Numbered from the stretch's first letter, positions 1 to 6,605 are shown. The stretch is 7,158 nt of DNA from an uncultured Oscillospiraceae bacterium (GCA_900552925.1 USBH01000086.1:1-7158), one strand, 5' to 3'. The notes: generated by a model from the letters alone, not told the origin. Made by a program: numbers and translations.

Positions 1-55
1 ACCGAGATCTACATCGTCTAATTCGTCGGCAGCGTCAGATGTGTATAAGAGACAG
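1..55 (+). other. Untrimmed Nextera i5-side sequencing adapter (artefact)
   Basis: This is library adapter, not genome. Positions 1-14 are the end of the P5 flow-cell oligo, with T at 14 where C is expected. Positions 15-22 are the 8-base index CGTCTAAT, which I recall as Nextera XT v2 i5 index S510. Positions 23-36 are TCGTCGGCAGCGTC, and 37-55 are the 19-base Tn5 mosaic end AGATGTGTATAAGAGACAG. Genomic sequence begins at 56. Read on the minus strand, the adapter adds the false tail PVSYTHLTLPTN to the gene that runs into it. Confidence 0.98.
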
Positions 56-701
56 GCAGAAACTCGGTCAGCGTCCCGCCCGTCTTTTTGCAGATGATCG
101 CCGAAAGCATGTAGGAATTCATGCTGTTGTACTGGAACGACTCCCCCGGCTCGAACTGCGGCACCGAATCCAGAAAGCCGCGCACCCAGTCGGTCTGCGT
201 GACCGAGGCCAGCTCGTTGATCGAGGCGCCGCTCGTCATGTTCAGCAGGTGGCGTACGAGCAGGCCGCGCCACCGGATGCGCGCGACCGGCGAGGCCTTC
301 TCCGGGAAAATGTCGGCGACGCGCTCGTCGGGCGAAAGCAGCCCGTCGCCGATCAGGATGCCGGCGCAAAGGCCCGTCACGGTCTTGCACAGCGAATGCG
401 TCACGTGCCACACCGTGCGGTCAAACGGCGCAAAGCTGCACGCGGCGATCACCTTCCCGTGCCGCAGCACGGTCAGGCTGTGCAGGTTTTCGCCGCGGTC
501 CGCCGCGGCCTGCTCCAGAAACGACTGCAGGTAGCCGCTTCGGATGCCGACGGATTCCGGCGCGGCGCGCGGCAGCGCGTCCTCCGGCCCGGCCGGAAAC
601 GGGGCCTTCTGCACGCGCATCGGCAGCACCGCCACCTCCTGCTTCCGGCCGGAAAGGCGCGAAAGCAGCTCCGCCACGCGCCGGACTGTTCTGAGGTCCA
701 T
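56..701 (-). CDS. Serine hydrolase, beta-lactamase/class C family, 3' end cut by adapter
   Basis: The visible part is the N-terminal 215 residues of a penicillin-recognising-fold serine hydrolase. The family includes class C beta-lactamases, DD-peptidases and esterases, usually about 330-450 residues long. The nucleophile motif SxxK is seen as SLCK at residues 103-106, within THSLCKTVTG. A conserved HLLNMTSG lies at 151-158. The second active-site motif is probably YNS at 191-193, the order seen in some esterase-like members instead of YSN. The C-terminal half, with the HxG/KTG-type motif, is lost at the adapter, so substrate cannot be predicted. No signal peptide or membrane segment is visible; the N-terminus is charged, which suggests a cytoplasmic enzyme. 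The ATG at 701 is chosen because AGGGGGAG (706-713) sits just upstream; an in-frame GTG at 728 lacks that support. The gene lies after the M18 terminator and probably has its own promoter. Confidence 0.85.
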
Positions 702-733
702 GACTCTCCCCCTCTCTTCTCCATACACTCCGC

Positions 734-762
734 AGTATGCCCGGATTTTCCGGAAATATCAG
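734..762 (-). promoter_or_regulatory. Possible sigma-A promoter for the serine hydrolase gene
   Basis: On the minus strand, CTGATA (757-762) and CATACT (734-739) match the -35 and -10 consensus at four of six positions each, with the ideal 17-base spacer. Transcription would start near 727, leaving a leader of about 26 bases before the ATG at 701. The spacer contains a perfect 10-bp palindrome TTTCCGGAAA (747-756), which could be an operator, though short palindromes are common. The match is moderate; the gene's position after a terminator is the main support. Confidence 0.35.
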
Positions 763-797
763 GAAAGGGCGGCAGTAGGCCCAAGCCACTGCCGCCC
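757..797 (-). terminator. Hairpin terminator after the M18 aminopeptidase gene
   Basis: A perfect 10-bp inverted repeat, GGGCGGCAGT (767-776) and ACTGCCGCCC (788-797), encloses a further GGC/GCC pairing with a CCAA loop and one bulged A. It begins five bases past the M18 stop. On the minus strand the stem is followed by TTTCCTGATATTT, a weak U-rich tail, so it looks like an intrinsic terminator of modest strength. It could also act mainly as an mRNA 3'-end stabiliser. Confidence 0.7.
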
Positions 798-802
798 GTC
801 TC

Positions 803-2212
803 TTACTTTTCCTCGAAGAACGCCTTGAAGCCCTTATAGGCCATGTAGACGTCGAGCTTCGAAACGACCTCGAACGGCGCGTGCATCGAGAGCACCGGCA
901 CGCCGACGTCGATCACGTCGACGTTGAGGTTTGCGATGAACTTCGCGACCGTTCCGCCGCCGCCCTGGTCGACCTTGCCGAGCTCGCCGATCTGCCACAG
1001 GACGTCCGCGTCGTCGAACGTGCGGCGGATGCGGCCGACAAATTCGGCGTTCGCATCGTTCGTGCCGCCCTTGCCGCGGGAGCCCGTGTACTTCGCGATG
1101 CCGAGGCCGCCGTTTATGTAGCAGGAGTTCTGCGCCTCATAGGCCGAGGCATAGTGCGGGTCGTACGCCGCGGTGACGTCCGCCGAAACGCAGGCCGACT
1201 TCGAGAGCACATGGCGCGGCACCTCGCCCTCCGCTTCCGCGAGATCGGCGATGAAGTAGCGCATGAACTCGGAATTGAGGCCGGTGTTGCCGTCGCTGCC
1301 GACCTCTTCCTTGTCGGCGAGCACCGTGACGACGGTCTGCACCGGGTTCTTGCAGGCGAGGATCGCCTCGAGCGCCGGGTATGCACAGACGCGGTCGTCG
1401 TGGCCGTACGCGCCGATCAGGCTGCGGTCAAAGCCGATGTCCGTCGCCTTGAAGGCCGGGACAAACTCGATCTCCGCGGAGATGAGGTCGGCCTCGACGA
1501 TGCCGTACTTCTCATTCAGAAGGCGCATGACGTTGAGCTTGTAGCCTTCCTTCGCCTCTTCGTCGCGCACCGGGCGGCTGCCGACGAGGATGTTGAGGTC
1601 CTCGCCCGTGAACGCGCCGCCGAGCGTCTTCTTCGCCTGATCGGCGCCGAGATGCGGCAGGATGTCGGTGATCGTGAACTGCGGGTCGCCCGGCTCCTCG
1701 CCGACGCACACGTTGACGCACGTGCCGTCGCGCCTGATCACCACGCCGTGCATCGCAAGCGGGATCGCCGTCCACTGGTACTTCTTGATGCCGCCGTAGT
1801 AATGCGTCTTCAGGTACGCCATCTCGCTCGACTCGTAGAGCGGGATCGGCTTCAGGTCAAGGCGCGGGTTGTCGATGTGGGCCGCGGCGATGCGCACGCC
1901 GTTCTTACAGCCCTCCTTGCCGATGACCGCAAGGCACAGCGCCTTGCCGCGGTTGTTCGCGTACACCTTGTCGCCGGGCGCATACTTGTGCGCCGGGTCG
2001 AACGGCACGAAGCCGTGCTTTTCCGCCGCCTTCACCGCGTACTCCACGGATTCGCGCTCGGTCTTTGCGCTGTCGAGAAACGCCTTGTAGCCCTCGCAGA
2101 ACTTATCGGCCTTTTCGAGCTTCTCTTCCGAGACCTTGAAAAAGCCGTTCTTGCGCGGGTTGAGCAGCGCTTCGCTGAGCTCCTTTGCGGACTTTGCCGC
2201 TTTCTTAGCCAT
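803..2212 (-). CDS. M18 family aminopeptidase (zinc metallopeptidase)
   Basis: A 469-residue cytoplasmic aminopeptidase of peptidase family M18 (aspartyl aminopeptidase/aminopeptidase I type), which removes N-terminal residues from peptides and normally forms large oligomers. The expected dinuclear metal centre is visible: His112 in AAHIDNPRLDLKP, the bridging Asp272 in GHDDR, the catalytic and metal-binding pair Glu302-Glu303 in DKEEVGSDG, Asp345 in SADVTAAYDP, and His444 in SMHAPFEVVSKLD. Length and motif order match full-length members, so it should be active. Family knowledge favours acidic or hydrophobic N-terminal residues as substrates, but specificity cannot be read here. The ATG at 2212 is supported by GGGGGA (2220-2225) seven bases upstream, inside the end of the preceding gene. 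It overlaps that gene by 8 bp, so translation is probably coupled. It is the last gene of the prfA run and is followed by a hairpin. Confidence 0.93.
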   Translation of the reverse strand: MAKKAAKSAKELSEALLNPRKNGFFKVSEEKLEKADKFCEGYKAFLDSAKTERESVEYAVKAAEKHGFVPFDPAHKYAPGDKVYANNRGKALCLAVIGKEGCKNGVRIAAAHIDNPRLDLKPIPLYESSEMAYLKTHYYGGIKKYQWTAIPLAMHGVVIRRDGTCVNVCVGEEPGDPQFTITDILPHLGADQAKKTLGGAFTGEDLNILVGSRPVRDEEAKEGYKLNVMRLLNEKYGIVEADLISAEIEFVPAFKATDIGFDRSLIGAYGHDDRVCAYPALEAILACKNPVQTVVTVLADKEEVGSDGNTGLNSEFMRYFIADLAEAEGEVPRHVLSKSACVSADVTAAYDPHYASAYEAQNSCYINGGLGIAKYTGSRGKGGTNDANAEFVGRIRRTFDDADVLWQIGELGKVDQGGGGTVAKFIANLNVDVIDVGVPVLSMHAPFEVVSKLDVYMAYKGFKAFFEEK

Positions 2213-2798
2213 TTTTCATTCCCCCATAATAGATTTCTTCGTATGTTTCTTTATACTGCAGGACTTTCTGCACATACGCTTCGGTTTCGCCGAAGGGAAT
2301 CGCCTTCAGGGTCTTCCCGTCGTCGGAATACGCGCTGTCCGAAAGCCACGATGCAACATTTCCCATGCCGGCGTTGTACGCGCACAGCGCGACGGTCAGA
2401 TCGCCGTACTCGCTGAGCAGCAGCCGCAGCAGCGCGCAGCCGAAGCGGATGCTTACCTCCGGCTCATACAGCGCCGATTCGTCGTACGTCTCGCCCACGT
2501 GCGTCTGCATCCAGTAAAACGTCTCCGGCATCATCTGCATCAGCCCCACCGCGCCGACCGACGACACGGCTTCGGCGTCGAAGTTGCTTTCCGCCTTGAT
2601 GACCGCGTAAACGAGGCTTTCCTCAAGGTCGTATTCCGCGGCCTGCTCCGTCACGATGGATTTGTATTTGCGCGGATAGCTGAGCTCCATGACGTCCGGC
2701 TGCACAGAGCGGAACGCAAACCAGGCAAATCCCGCGAGCAGCACGACCGCCGCGAGCACGGCAGGCCACCTGCGCCTCTTTTTTCGGTTTCGTCTCAA
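2205..2798 (-). CDS. Membrane-anchored lytic transglycosylase (SLT domain), TTG start
   Basis: A 197-residue protein that should cleave peptidoglycan between MurNAc and GlcNAc with formation of 1,6-anhydroMurNAc. Residues 1-11 are strongly basic (RRNRKKRRR) and about 12-29 form one hydrophobic segment, so the catalytic domain should be outside the cell, held by an N-terminal anchor. The goose-lysozyme-like SLT fold is shown by the catalytic Glu70 in AVIKAESNF, GLMQMMP at 85-91 and AYNAGMGNV at 140-148. The start is TTG at 2798, overlapping the stop of the previous gene as TTGA. AGGGAGA (2805-2811), with its GGAG core seven bases from the TTG, supports this start, and the basic-plus-hydrophobic N-terminus supports it too. 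Small anchored SLT proteins are common in Clostridia and usually lack extra binding domains, as here. The 3' end overlaps the M18 gene by 8 bp. Confidence 0.92.
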   Translation of the reverse strand: MRRNRKKRRRWPAVLAAVVLLAGFAWFAFRSVQPDVMELSYPRKYKSIVTEQAAEYDLEESLVYAVIKAESNFDAEAVSSVGAVGLMQMMPETFYWMQTHVGETYDESALYEPEVSIRFGCALLRLLLSEYGDLTVALCAYNAGMGNVASWLSDSAYSDDGKTLKAIPFGETEAYVQKVLQYKETYEEIYYGGMKNG

Positions 2799-4426
2799 GA
2801 TCCGTCTCCCTGATCTCCGCAGCCGAGCGCTGCGAGCATATCGTCGAGGTCCGCATCCGTTACGGACACCGTGTTGTCGAGCACATAGTCGGAGCGCGAG
2901 GCGTAAAAGCCGTCCGCCTGCTGCGCGCGCATGCGCCGCTCCGCCTCTTCGCCGGTGATGCCGTCGCGCTGCAGAATGCGCGCTTTGCGCACCGCGCGGT
3001 CCGCGAGGACCGACACGACCCGCCGGCAGAGCCGCTCGGCGCCGGCTTCAAAGAGCGTCGGCGCGTCGAGCACGATGACGCGCGCCCCGGCCGCTTTCCG
3101 CGCTGCGATCTCCGCGCGCAGCCGGCTGAAGATCACCGGATGCGTGATGCGGTTCAGCGTCTGCGTTGATTCGTCGTCCGCAAAGGCGCGGCGCGCGAGC
3201 AGCCGGCGGTCGAGCGTCCCGTCCGGTCTCATAATATCACGCCCGAAGGCTTTTTGCAACTCCGCAAGGCATTCGCCGCTGTAAAGCGCCGGGTCGCGCG
3301 TCACGGCGTCGCAGTCGATGACCACGCAGCCGCGCGCCGCAAGCCGTGCGGAAACCGTCGATTTTCCCGCGCCGGTCTGGCCCGTCAGGCCGACCACCCA
3401 GGTGCTTTCGGGCGCGTACACGCGGAAGGCCGCGGCGCGGATCAGCCGGTTGTACACCGCGAGGCCGACGCCGTTGCGGCGCGGCATGCGCGCATACACC
3501 GTTTTCGCGCCGATCGCGTCGAGCCGGTGCAGCGCCGCAAACAAATCGTGCGCCTGCGAGAGCGCGTCCTCCGCGCAGCCGAACGGCACGCAGGGCACGT
3601 CGAGCAGCGCTTCCTCGCCCTGAAAGCAGAGCGCGACGGCCTCCGGCTGCGCGTTCACAAAGCGGGCGTAATCCTCGAGCGCCGCGTCGACGATCGTGAT
3701 CTCCGCCTTCGGCGCGTAATGCTTATACTTCATGCCCGGCGACGCGACGCGCGCGTTTTCGGCGGGCTTTTCGAGCACCGCGCGGTCGACGTCGACCCGG
3801 CCGAGCACGGCGCGGAGCTGCTCGACCGAGACGCCGCCCGGCCGCAGCACGCACGGCACCTCGCCCGCGACCGTGATGACCGTCGATTCCAGCCCGACCG
3901 CGCAGTCGCCGCCGTCGACGATCGCCTCCACGCGGCCCATCAGGTCGTCGCAGACGTGCTCGAAGGCCGAGGGGCTCGGCAGGCCCGAAAGGTTTGCGGA
4001 CGGCGCCGCGAGCGGCACGCCCGCCGCGCGGATGATCGCGCGCGCCGCCGGGTGCGACGGCATGCGCACCGCGACGGTGTCGAGCCCGCCGGTCGTCTCC
4101 TTCGGCACAATCGCCGATTTTTCCATGATGATCGTCAGCGGGCCGGGCCAGAAGGCCTCGGCCAGCTTTTTCGCCGCCGCGGGGATCTCCGCGACGAGCG
4201 GCGGCAGCTCCTCCATCGCGCTGATGTGGACGATCAGCGGGTTGTCGGAGGGGCGGCCCTTGACCGCGTAGATGCGCGCCGAAACCGCGGGATCCAGCGC
4301 ATTGCCCGCGAGGCCGTAGACCGTTTCGGTCGGGATCGCCACCAGGCCGCCCCGGCGGAGGATCTCCCCCGCCGCCTCTATATCATATGCCTGTCCGGCA
4401 TGCAGAATGCGTGTATTCATGTTCAT
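2795..4426 (-). CDS. sua5-coaE: Fusion: threonylcarbamoyl-AMP synthase (Sua5) + dephospho-CoA kinase (CoaE)
   Basis: One 543-codon reading frame encodes two complete enzymes. Residues about 1-335 are Sua5/TsaC type: a YrdC domain with [13 protein letters not shown] (31-43), KGRPSDNPL (56-64) and APSANLSG (141-148), then the linker hallmark [13 protein letters not shown] (229-241) and a Sua5 C-terminal domain ending near NRLIRAA. It makes threonylcarbamoyl-AMP from threonine, bicarbonate and ATP for the t6A37 tRNA modification. Residues about 343-543 are CoaE, the last step of CoA synthesis: P-loop [12 protein letters not shown] (346-357), VIDCD (369-373), the LFE of DAPTLFE (454-460), a lid-like [13 protein letters not shown] stretch, and SDYVLDN (512-518). 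No stop codon separates them. The only candidate internal starts are GTG codons at residues 336 and 344, without a clear ribosome site. The start ATG at 4426 overlaps the prfA stop as ATGA, with GGAG five bases upstream; a second ATG at 4420 is possible. Both halves look intact. Confidence 0.92.
   Translation of the reverse strand: MNMNTRILHAGQAYDIEAAGEILRRGGLVAIPTETVYGLAGNALDPAVSARIYAVKGRPSDNPLIVHISAMEELPPLVAEIPAAAKKLAEAFWPGPLTIIMEKSAIVPKETTGGLDTVAVRMPSHPAARAIIRAAGVPLAAPSANLSGLPSPSAFEHVCDDLMGRVEAIVDGGDCAVGLESTVITVAGEVPCVLRPGGVSVEQLRAVLGRVDVDRAVLEKPAENARVASPGMKYKHYAPKAEITIVDAALEDYARFVNAQPEAVALCFQGEEALLDVPCVPFGCAEDALSQAHDLFAALHRLDAIGAKTVYARMPRRNGVGLAVYNRLIRAAAFRVYAPESTWVVGLTGQTGAGKSTVSARLAARGCVVIDCDAVTRDPALYSGECLAELQKAFGRDIMRPDGTLDRRLLARRAFADDESTQTLNRITHPVIFSRLRAEIAARKAAGARVIVLDAPTLFEAGAERLCRRVVSVLADRAVRKARILQRDGITGEEAERRMRAQQADGFYASRSDYVLDNTVSVTDADLDDMLAALGCGDQGDGS
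2805..2811 (-). promoter_or_regulatory. Ribosome binding site deciding the TTG start of the transglycosylase
   Basis: AGGGAGA on the minus strand lies inside the last codons of the Sua5-CoaE gene. Its GGAG core is seven bases from the TTG at 2798. It is the clearest ribosome site near the N-terminus, and the TTG reading frame begins with a basic patch and an anchor helix. This makes TTG more likely than any later ATG, the first of which would fall within or after the anchor. Confidence 0.75.
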
Positions 4427-5502
4427 CCGTTCTCCATGCTCTCCCTGAGCTTTTCGGCGCGGTCCGCCGCGATGAGCGCGTCGATGATCTCGTCGAGGTC
4501 GCCGTTCAGAATGTCCGCGAGCCGGTAGAGCGTCAGGCCGATGCGGTGGTCGGTGACGCGCAGCTGCGGGTAGTTGTACGTGCGGATACGCTCGGAGCGG
4601 TCGCCGGTGCCGACCTGGCTCCTGCGGTTCGCCGCGATTTCGGCGTTCTGCTCCGCCACCTTCGCGTCGAGCAGTCGCGCGCGCAGGACGCGCAGCGCCT
4701 TGTCCTTGTTTTTGTACTGGCTGCGCTCGTCCTGACACTCGACGACCGTGCCGGTCGGCAGGTGCGTGACGCGGATCGCCGACGAGGTCTTGTTGATGTG
4801 CTGGCCGCCCGCGCCGCTCGAGCGGAACGTGTCGATCTGCAGGTCCTTCGGGTCGAGCTCCAGCTCGACCTCGTCGGCCTCCGGCAGCACCGCGACGGTC
4901 GCCGTCGAGGTGTGGATGCGCCCCTGCGTCTCCGTTTCAGGCACGCGCTGCACGCGGTGCACGCCGCTCTCGAACTTGAGCCGCGAATACGCGCCGTCGC
5001 CGTCGATCGTGAAGCTGACCTCCTTGAAGCCGCCGAGCTCCGTCTCGTTGAGGTTGACGATCTCGGTCTTCCAGCCGCGCTTTTCGGCGTACATCGTGTA
5101 CATGCGGTAGAGGTTGTACGCGAACAGCGCCGCCTCCTCGCCGCCCGCGCCGCCGCGGATCTCGACGATAACGCTGCGCTCGTCGTTCGGGTCGCGCGGC
5201 AGAAGCAGAATCTTGAGCTCTTCCGCGATGCGCGCCGCGTCCTCGCGCGCCGCATTCAGCTCCTCCGCCGCCATCTGGCGCAGCTCTTTGTCGGAATCCG
5301 GGTCGTCGAGAAGCTGCTGCGCGCCCGCAGCGTCCGCCTCGGCCTTTTTCAGCGCGCGGTAATGCTCGACGATCGGCGTGATCTCCTTGTGCTCCTTCAT
5401 CAGCGCCGCGTACTGTTCCCGGTCCGCCGCGACCGTGGGGTCGTACAGTTTGAGGTTCAGCTCCTCATACCGGTTTTCAAAAACCGAAAGATTTTCAAAC
5501 AT
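4423..5502 (-). CDS. prfA: Peptide chain release factor 1 (RF1)
   Basis: A full-length 359-residue RF1, which reads UAA and UAG in the ribosomal A site and triggers peptide release. The stop-reading tripeptide is Pro-Glu-Thr at 188-190 ([10 protein letters not shown]), the PxT form that separates RF1 from RF2 (SPF). The peptidyl-transferase motif GGQ is at 232-234 in [14 protein letters not shown]; its Gln is the usual target of the PrmC methylase. Domain 1 (about 1-100) is the expected helical region, and GGAGGEEA lies at 117-124. The ATG at 5502 is preceded by AAAGGA (5511-5516) at eight bases. The gene overlaps the following Sua5-CoaE frame by four bases (ATGA), so those two are probably translated together. 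prfA next to sua5 is a common Bacillota arrangement; prmC often lies beside them but is not in this window. Confidence 0.97.
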   Translation of the reverse strand: MFENLSVFENRYEELNLKLYDPTVAADREQYAALMKEHKEITPIVEHYRALKKAEADAAGAQQLLDDPDSDKELRQMAAEELNAAREDAARIAEELKILLLPRDPNDERSVIVEIRGGAGGEEAALFAYNLYRMYTMYAEKRGWKTEIVNLNETELGGFKEVSFTIDGDGAYSRLKFESGVHRVQRVPETETQGRIHTSTATVAVLPEADEVELELDPKDLQIDTFRSSGAGGQHINKTSSAIRVTHLPTGTVVECQDERSQYKNKDKALRVLRARLLDAKVAEQNAEIAANRRSQVGTGDRSERIRTYNYPQLRVTDHRIGLTLYRLADILNGDLDEIIDALIAADRAEKLRESMENG

Positions 5503-5644
5503 AGCGTGTTTCCTTTCTGAAATCCTTTATCTTTCGAAGCGCCGCATCTTAAAGGCACGCGCCGCGCATACCCGCGGCACAGCGGGAGACGCTCCGCTTT
5601 CCCCTCTCAAAATACGGCTTTTTGCAATTTGGATCTTTGAAAAG
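5503..5644. other. 142-bp gap between the DUF951 gene and prfA
   Basis: No gene is seen here. It holds the prfA ribosome site at its low-coordinate end and a small CCCGC/GCGGG hairpin (5571-5586) that lacks a U-tract, so it is not a convincing terminator. The best prfA promoter candidate I could find is weak (TTTAAG and GATAAA, spaced 16 on the minus strand). Whether prfA is read from the promoter ahead of the DUF951 gene or from its own is undecided. Confidence 0.5.
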
Positions 5645-5842
5645 CTAACGCTCGTCGCCCGCGCTCTCGCGCAGGATCTTCCGGATGTTTTTCTCGCACT
5701 TGTGGCGGGGCACCATGACCTCGCGGCCGCAGCCCGTGCAGCGGATCTTAAAATCCGCGCCGATGCGCAGCACTTCGAAGATCTGGCTCCCGCAAGGGTG
5801 CGCCTTCTTCATCTGCAGCCGGTCCCCGACCTGAACGTCCAT
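5645..5842 (-). CDS. DUF951 family small protein
   Basis: A 65-residue protein that matches the DUF951 family from memory: it opens with MDVQVGD, then has KKAHPCGS (12-19), a hydrophobic strand EVLRIGADFKIRC (23-35), a CTGC pair of cysteines at 35 and 38, and EVMVPRHKCEKNIRKIL. Cys17, Cys35 and Cys38 are well placed to bind a metal, so a small zinc-ribbon-like beta barrel is plausible, but no function is established that I can name. Cys49 is at a position I do not recall as a conserved cysteine. The ATG at 5842 has GGGAG (5847-5851) close upstream at a rather short four-base spacing. The gene has a good promoter ahead of it and lies 142 bp upstream of prfA on the same strand. Confidence 0.9.
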   Translation of the reverse strand: MDVQVGDRLQMKKAHPCGSQIFEVLRIGADFKIRCTGCGREVMVPRHKCEKNIRKILRESAGDER

Positions 5843-5876
5843 GATTCTCCCGCCTTTCCGATAATTTCGATTTTTG

Positions 5877-5885
5877 ATTATATCA
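5877..5885 (-). promoter_or_regulatory. Extended -10 promoter ahead of the DUF951 gene
   Basis: The minus strand carries TGATATAAT, a perfect TATAAT (5877-5882) with the TG of an extended -10 element. The -35 position, 17 bases further up, reads TTTATT, a weak match that falls within the U-tract of the bioY terminator. Extended -10 promoters often tolerate a poor -35. The start would be near 5870, giving a leader of about 28 bases before the ATG at 5842. Confidence 0.75.
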
Positions 5886-5892
5886 CAGAAAT

Positions 5893-5933
5893 GTTAAAAA
5901 ATAAAGCGGTTTCGGAAAATGTTCCGAAACCGC
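5893..5933 (-). terminator. Rho-independent terminator after bioY
   Basis: A perfect 12-bp stem, GCGGTTTCGGAA (5906-5917) and TTCCGAAACCGC (5922-5933), closes a four-base loop and is followed on the minus strand by TTTATTTTTTAAC. It begins 17 bases past the bioY stop. Stem, loop and U-tract are all textbook for the minus strand. The plus-strand side has no T-run, so it acts one way. It ends the birA-bioY transcript and insulates the next promoter. Confidence 0.93.
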
Positions 5934-5950
5934 ACGGAATCCCGCGCAGA

Positions 5951-6499
5951 TCACGCCGCAAGGTCGAGCCCGTTTTTTCTGAGCGCGTGCTGCAGCGCCG
6001 CCGCGATGCCGTAAGCCGCGGCGACAGAGACCGCGTCCTTGATCAGATACGGCGCCGAGGCGACCAGAAACGATTCGAGCGGCCCCATGCCCGAAACGAC
6101 CGCAAACTGTACCGTGCCGAACAGGTGGCACGCGGCAAGTCCCAGCGCGCCGAACAGCAGCGCCGCAGGGCAGTGCTTCGCCTTCAGCCCGGCGCCGCAG
6201 AGCGCCGCCATCGGCAGAAAGCCCCAGATATAGCCGCCGGCCATGCCGAGCACCGAGCCGACGCCGCCGGAAAAGCCGGAAAAGACCGGCAGCCCCACAA
6301 GCCCGAGCGCCACGTACACCGCCGTCGCGAGCAGCCCGCGCTTCCAGCCGAGCGCATAACCGCAGAGCGCAACGGCAAAGGTCTGCAGCGTGACCGGAAT
6401 GCCCGAGGGTAGCGGGATCGAAATCTGCGAGAGCACGGCCAGAACGGCGGCGAAAACGCCGACCAGCACGATCTGAATGGTTTTTTCCCTGTTTTTCAT
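5951..6499 (-). CDS. bioY: Biotin transporter BioY (ECF S component)
   Basis: A 182-residue integral membrane protein that binds biotin and brings it into the cell, normally with a shared ECF module (EcfT and two ATPases) encoded elsewhere in Bacillota; none is seen here. About six hydrophobic segments can be traced at roughly 10-30, 37-51, 55-73, 79-105, 111-135 and 143-170. The BioY signature IPVTLQTFAVAL is at 34-45, and GGYIWGF (88-94) matches the conserved GGY motif, with GMA before it where many members have PTG. The ATG at 6499 is preferred over the GTG at 6502 because AAGGGGGA (6507-6514) lies seven bases from the ATG. It follows birA on the same strand after 106 bp and is closed by a strong terminator. 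Confidence 0.93.
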   Translation of the reverse strand: MKNREKTIQIVLVGVFAAVLAVLSQISIPLPSGIPVTLQTFAVALCGYALGWKRGLLATAVYVALGLVGLPVFSGFSGGVGSVLGMAGGYIWGFLPMAALCGAGLKAKHCPAALLFGALGLAACHLFGTVQFAVVSGMGPLESFLVASAPYLIKDAVSVAAAYGIAAALQHALRKNGLDLAA

Positions 6500-6502
6500 C
6501 AC

Positions 6503-6605
6503 TTCATCCCCCTTATTTTAAATCCTGCCCGCACGGCGCAAAAGCCCGGCGAAAAAACGCACAGAGCGAAAGCCCGGCGGGAAAATGACCGCGGCGCGCC
6601 GCCGA
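6503..6605. repeat. birA-bioY spacer with short repeats
   Basis: This GC-rich gap holds the bioY ribosome site (6507-6514), two direct copies of AAAGCCCGGCG (6542-6552 and 6570-6580, 28 bases apart), and a 12-bp palindrome CGGCGCGCGCCG (6593-6604) directly after the birA stop. I saw no convincing promoter, intrinsic terminator or BirA operator of the usual paired type, so birA and bioY may share a transcript. Confidence 0.4.

Noticed and set aside
39..839. A 266-codon plus-strand frame opening with MCIRDR
   Set aside because: Its start lies in the adapter and the rest is antisense to the serine hydrolase.
881..2416. A 511-codon plus-strand open frame opposite the M18 gene
   Set aside because: It is the mirror of a GC-rich coding gene. 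The protein is rich in Arg, Ala, Val and Asp with no recognisable motif, while the minus strand has every M18 metal ligand and a ribosome site.
3254..4528. A 424-codon plus-strand open frame opposite sua5-coaE
   Set aside because: Arg/His/Ala-rich low-complexity product typical of antisense frames in GC-rich genes, with no motif; the opposite strand holds two recognisable enzymes.
4427..4738. N-terminal extension of the Sua5-CoaE frame up to 4738
   Set aside because: The extra residues overlap prfA out of frame and are Arg/Pro-rich. ATG at 4426 with a ribosome site and ATGA overlap begins exactly at the Sua5 domain.
4387..5520. A 377-codon plus-strand open frame opposite prfA
   Set aside because: It covers almost exactly the RF1 gene on the other strand and shows no family features.
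5571..5586. CCCGC/GCGGG hairpin as a terminator of the DUF951 gene
   Set aside because: Only a five-bp stem and no T-run follows on the minus strand.
5378..6412. A 344-codon plus-strand open frame across the DUF951 gene, terminator and bioY
   Set aside because: It runs across a promoter and a terminator of the other strand and antisense to two recognised genes.
6514..6545. Promoter for bioY (TTTTGC, 17 bases, TAAAAT)
   Set aside because: The -35 matches consensus at only two positions; the T/A-rich -10 is likely chance next to the ribosome site.
6551..6568. Terminator between birA and bioY using the minus-strand T6 run
   Set aside because: Only a three-base CGC/GCG pairing precedes the T-run, too weak for an intrinsic terminator.
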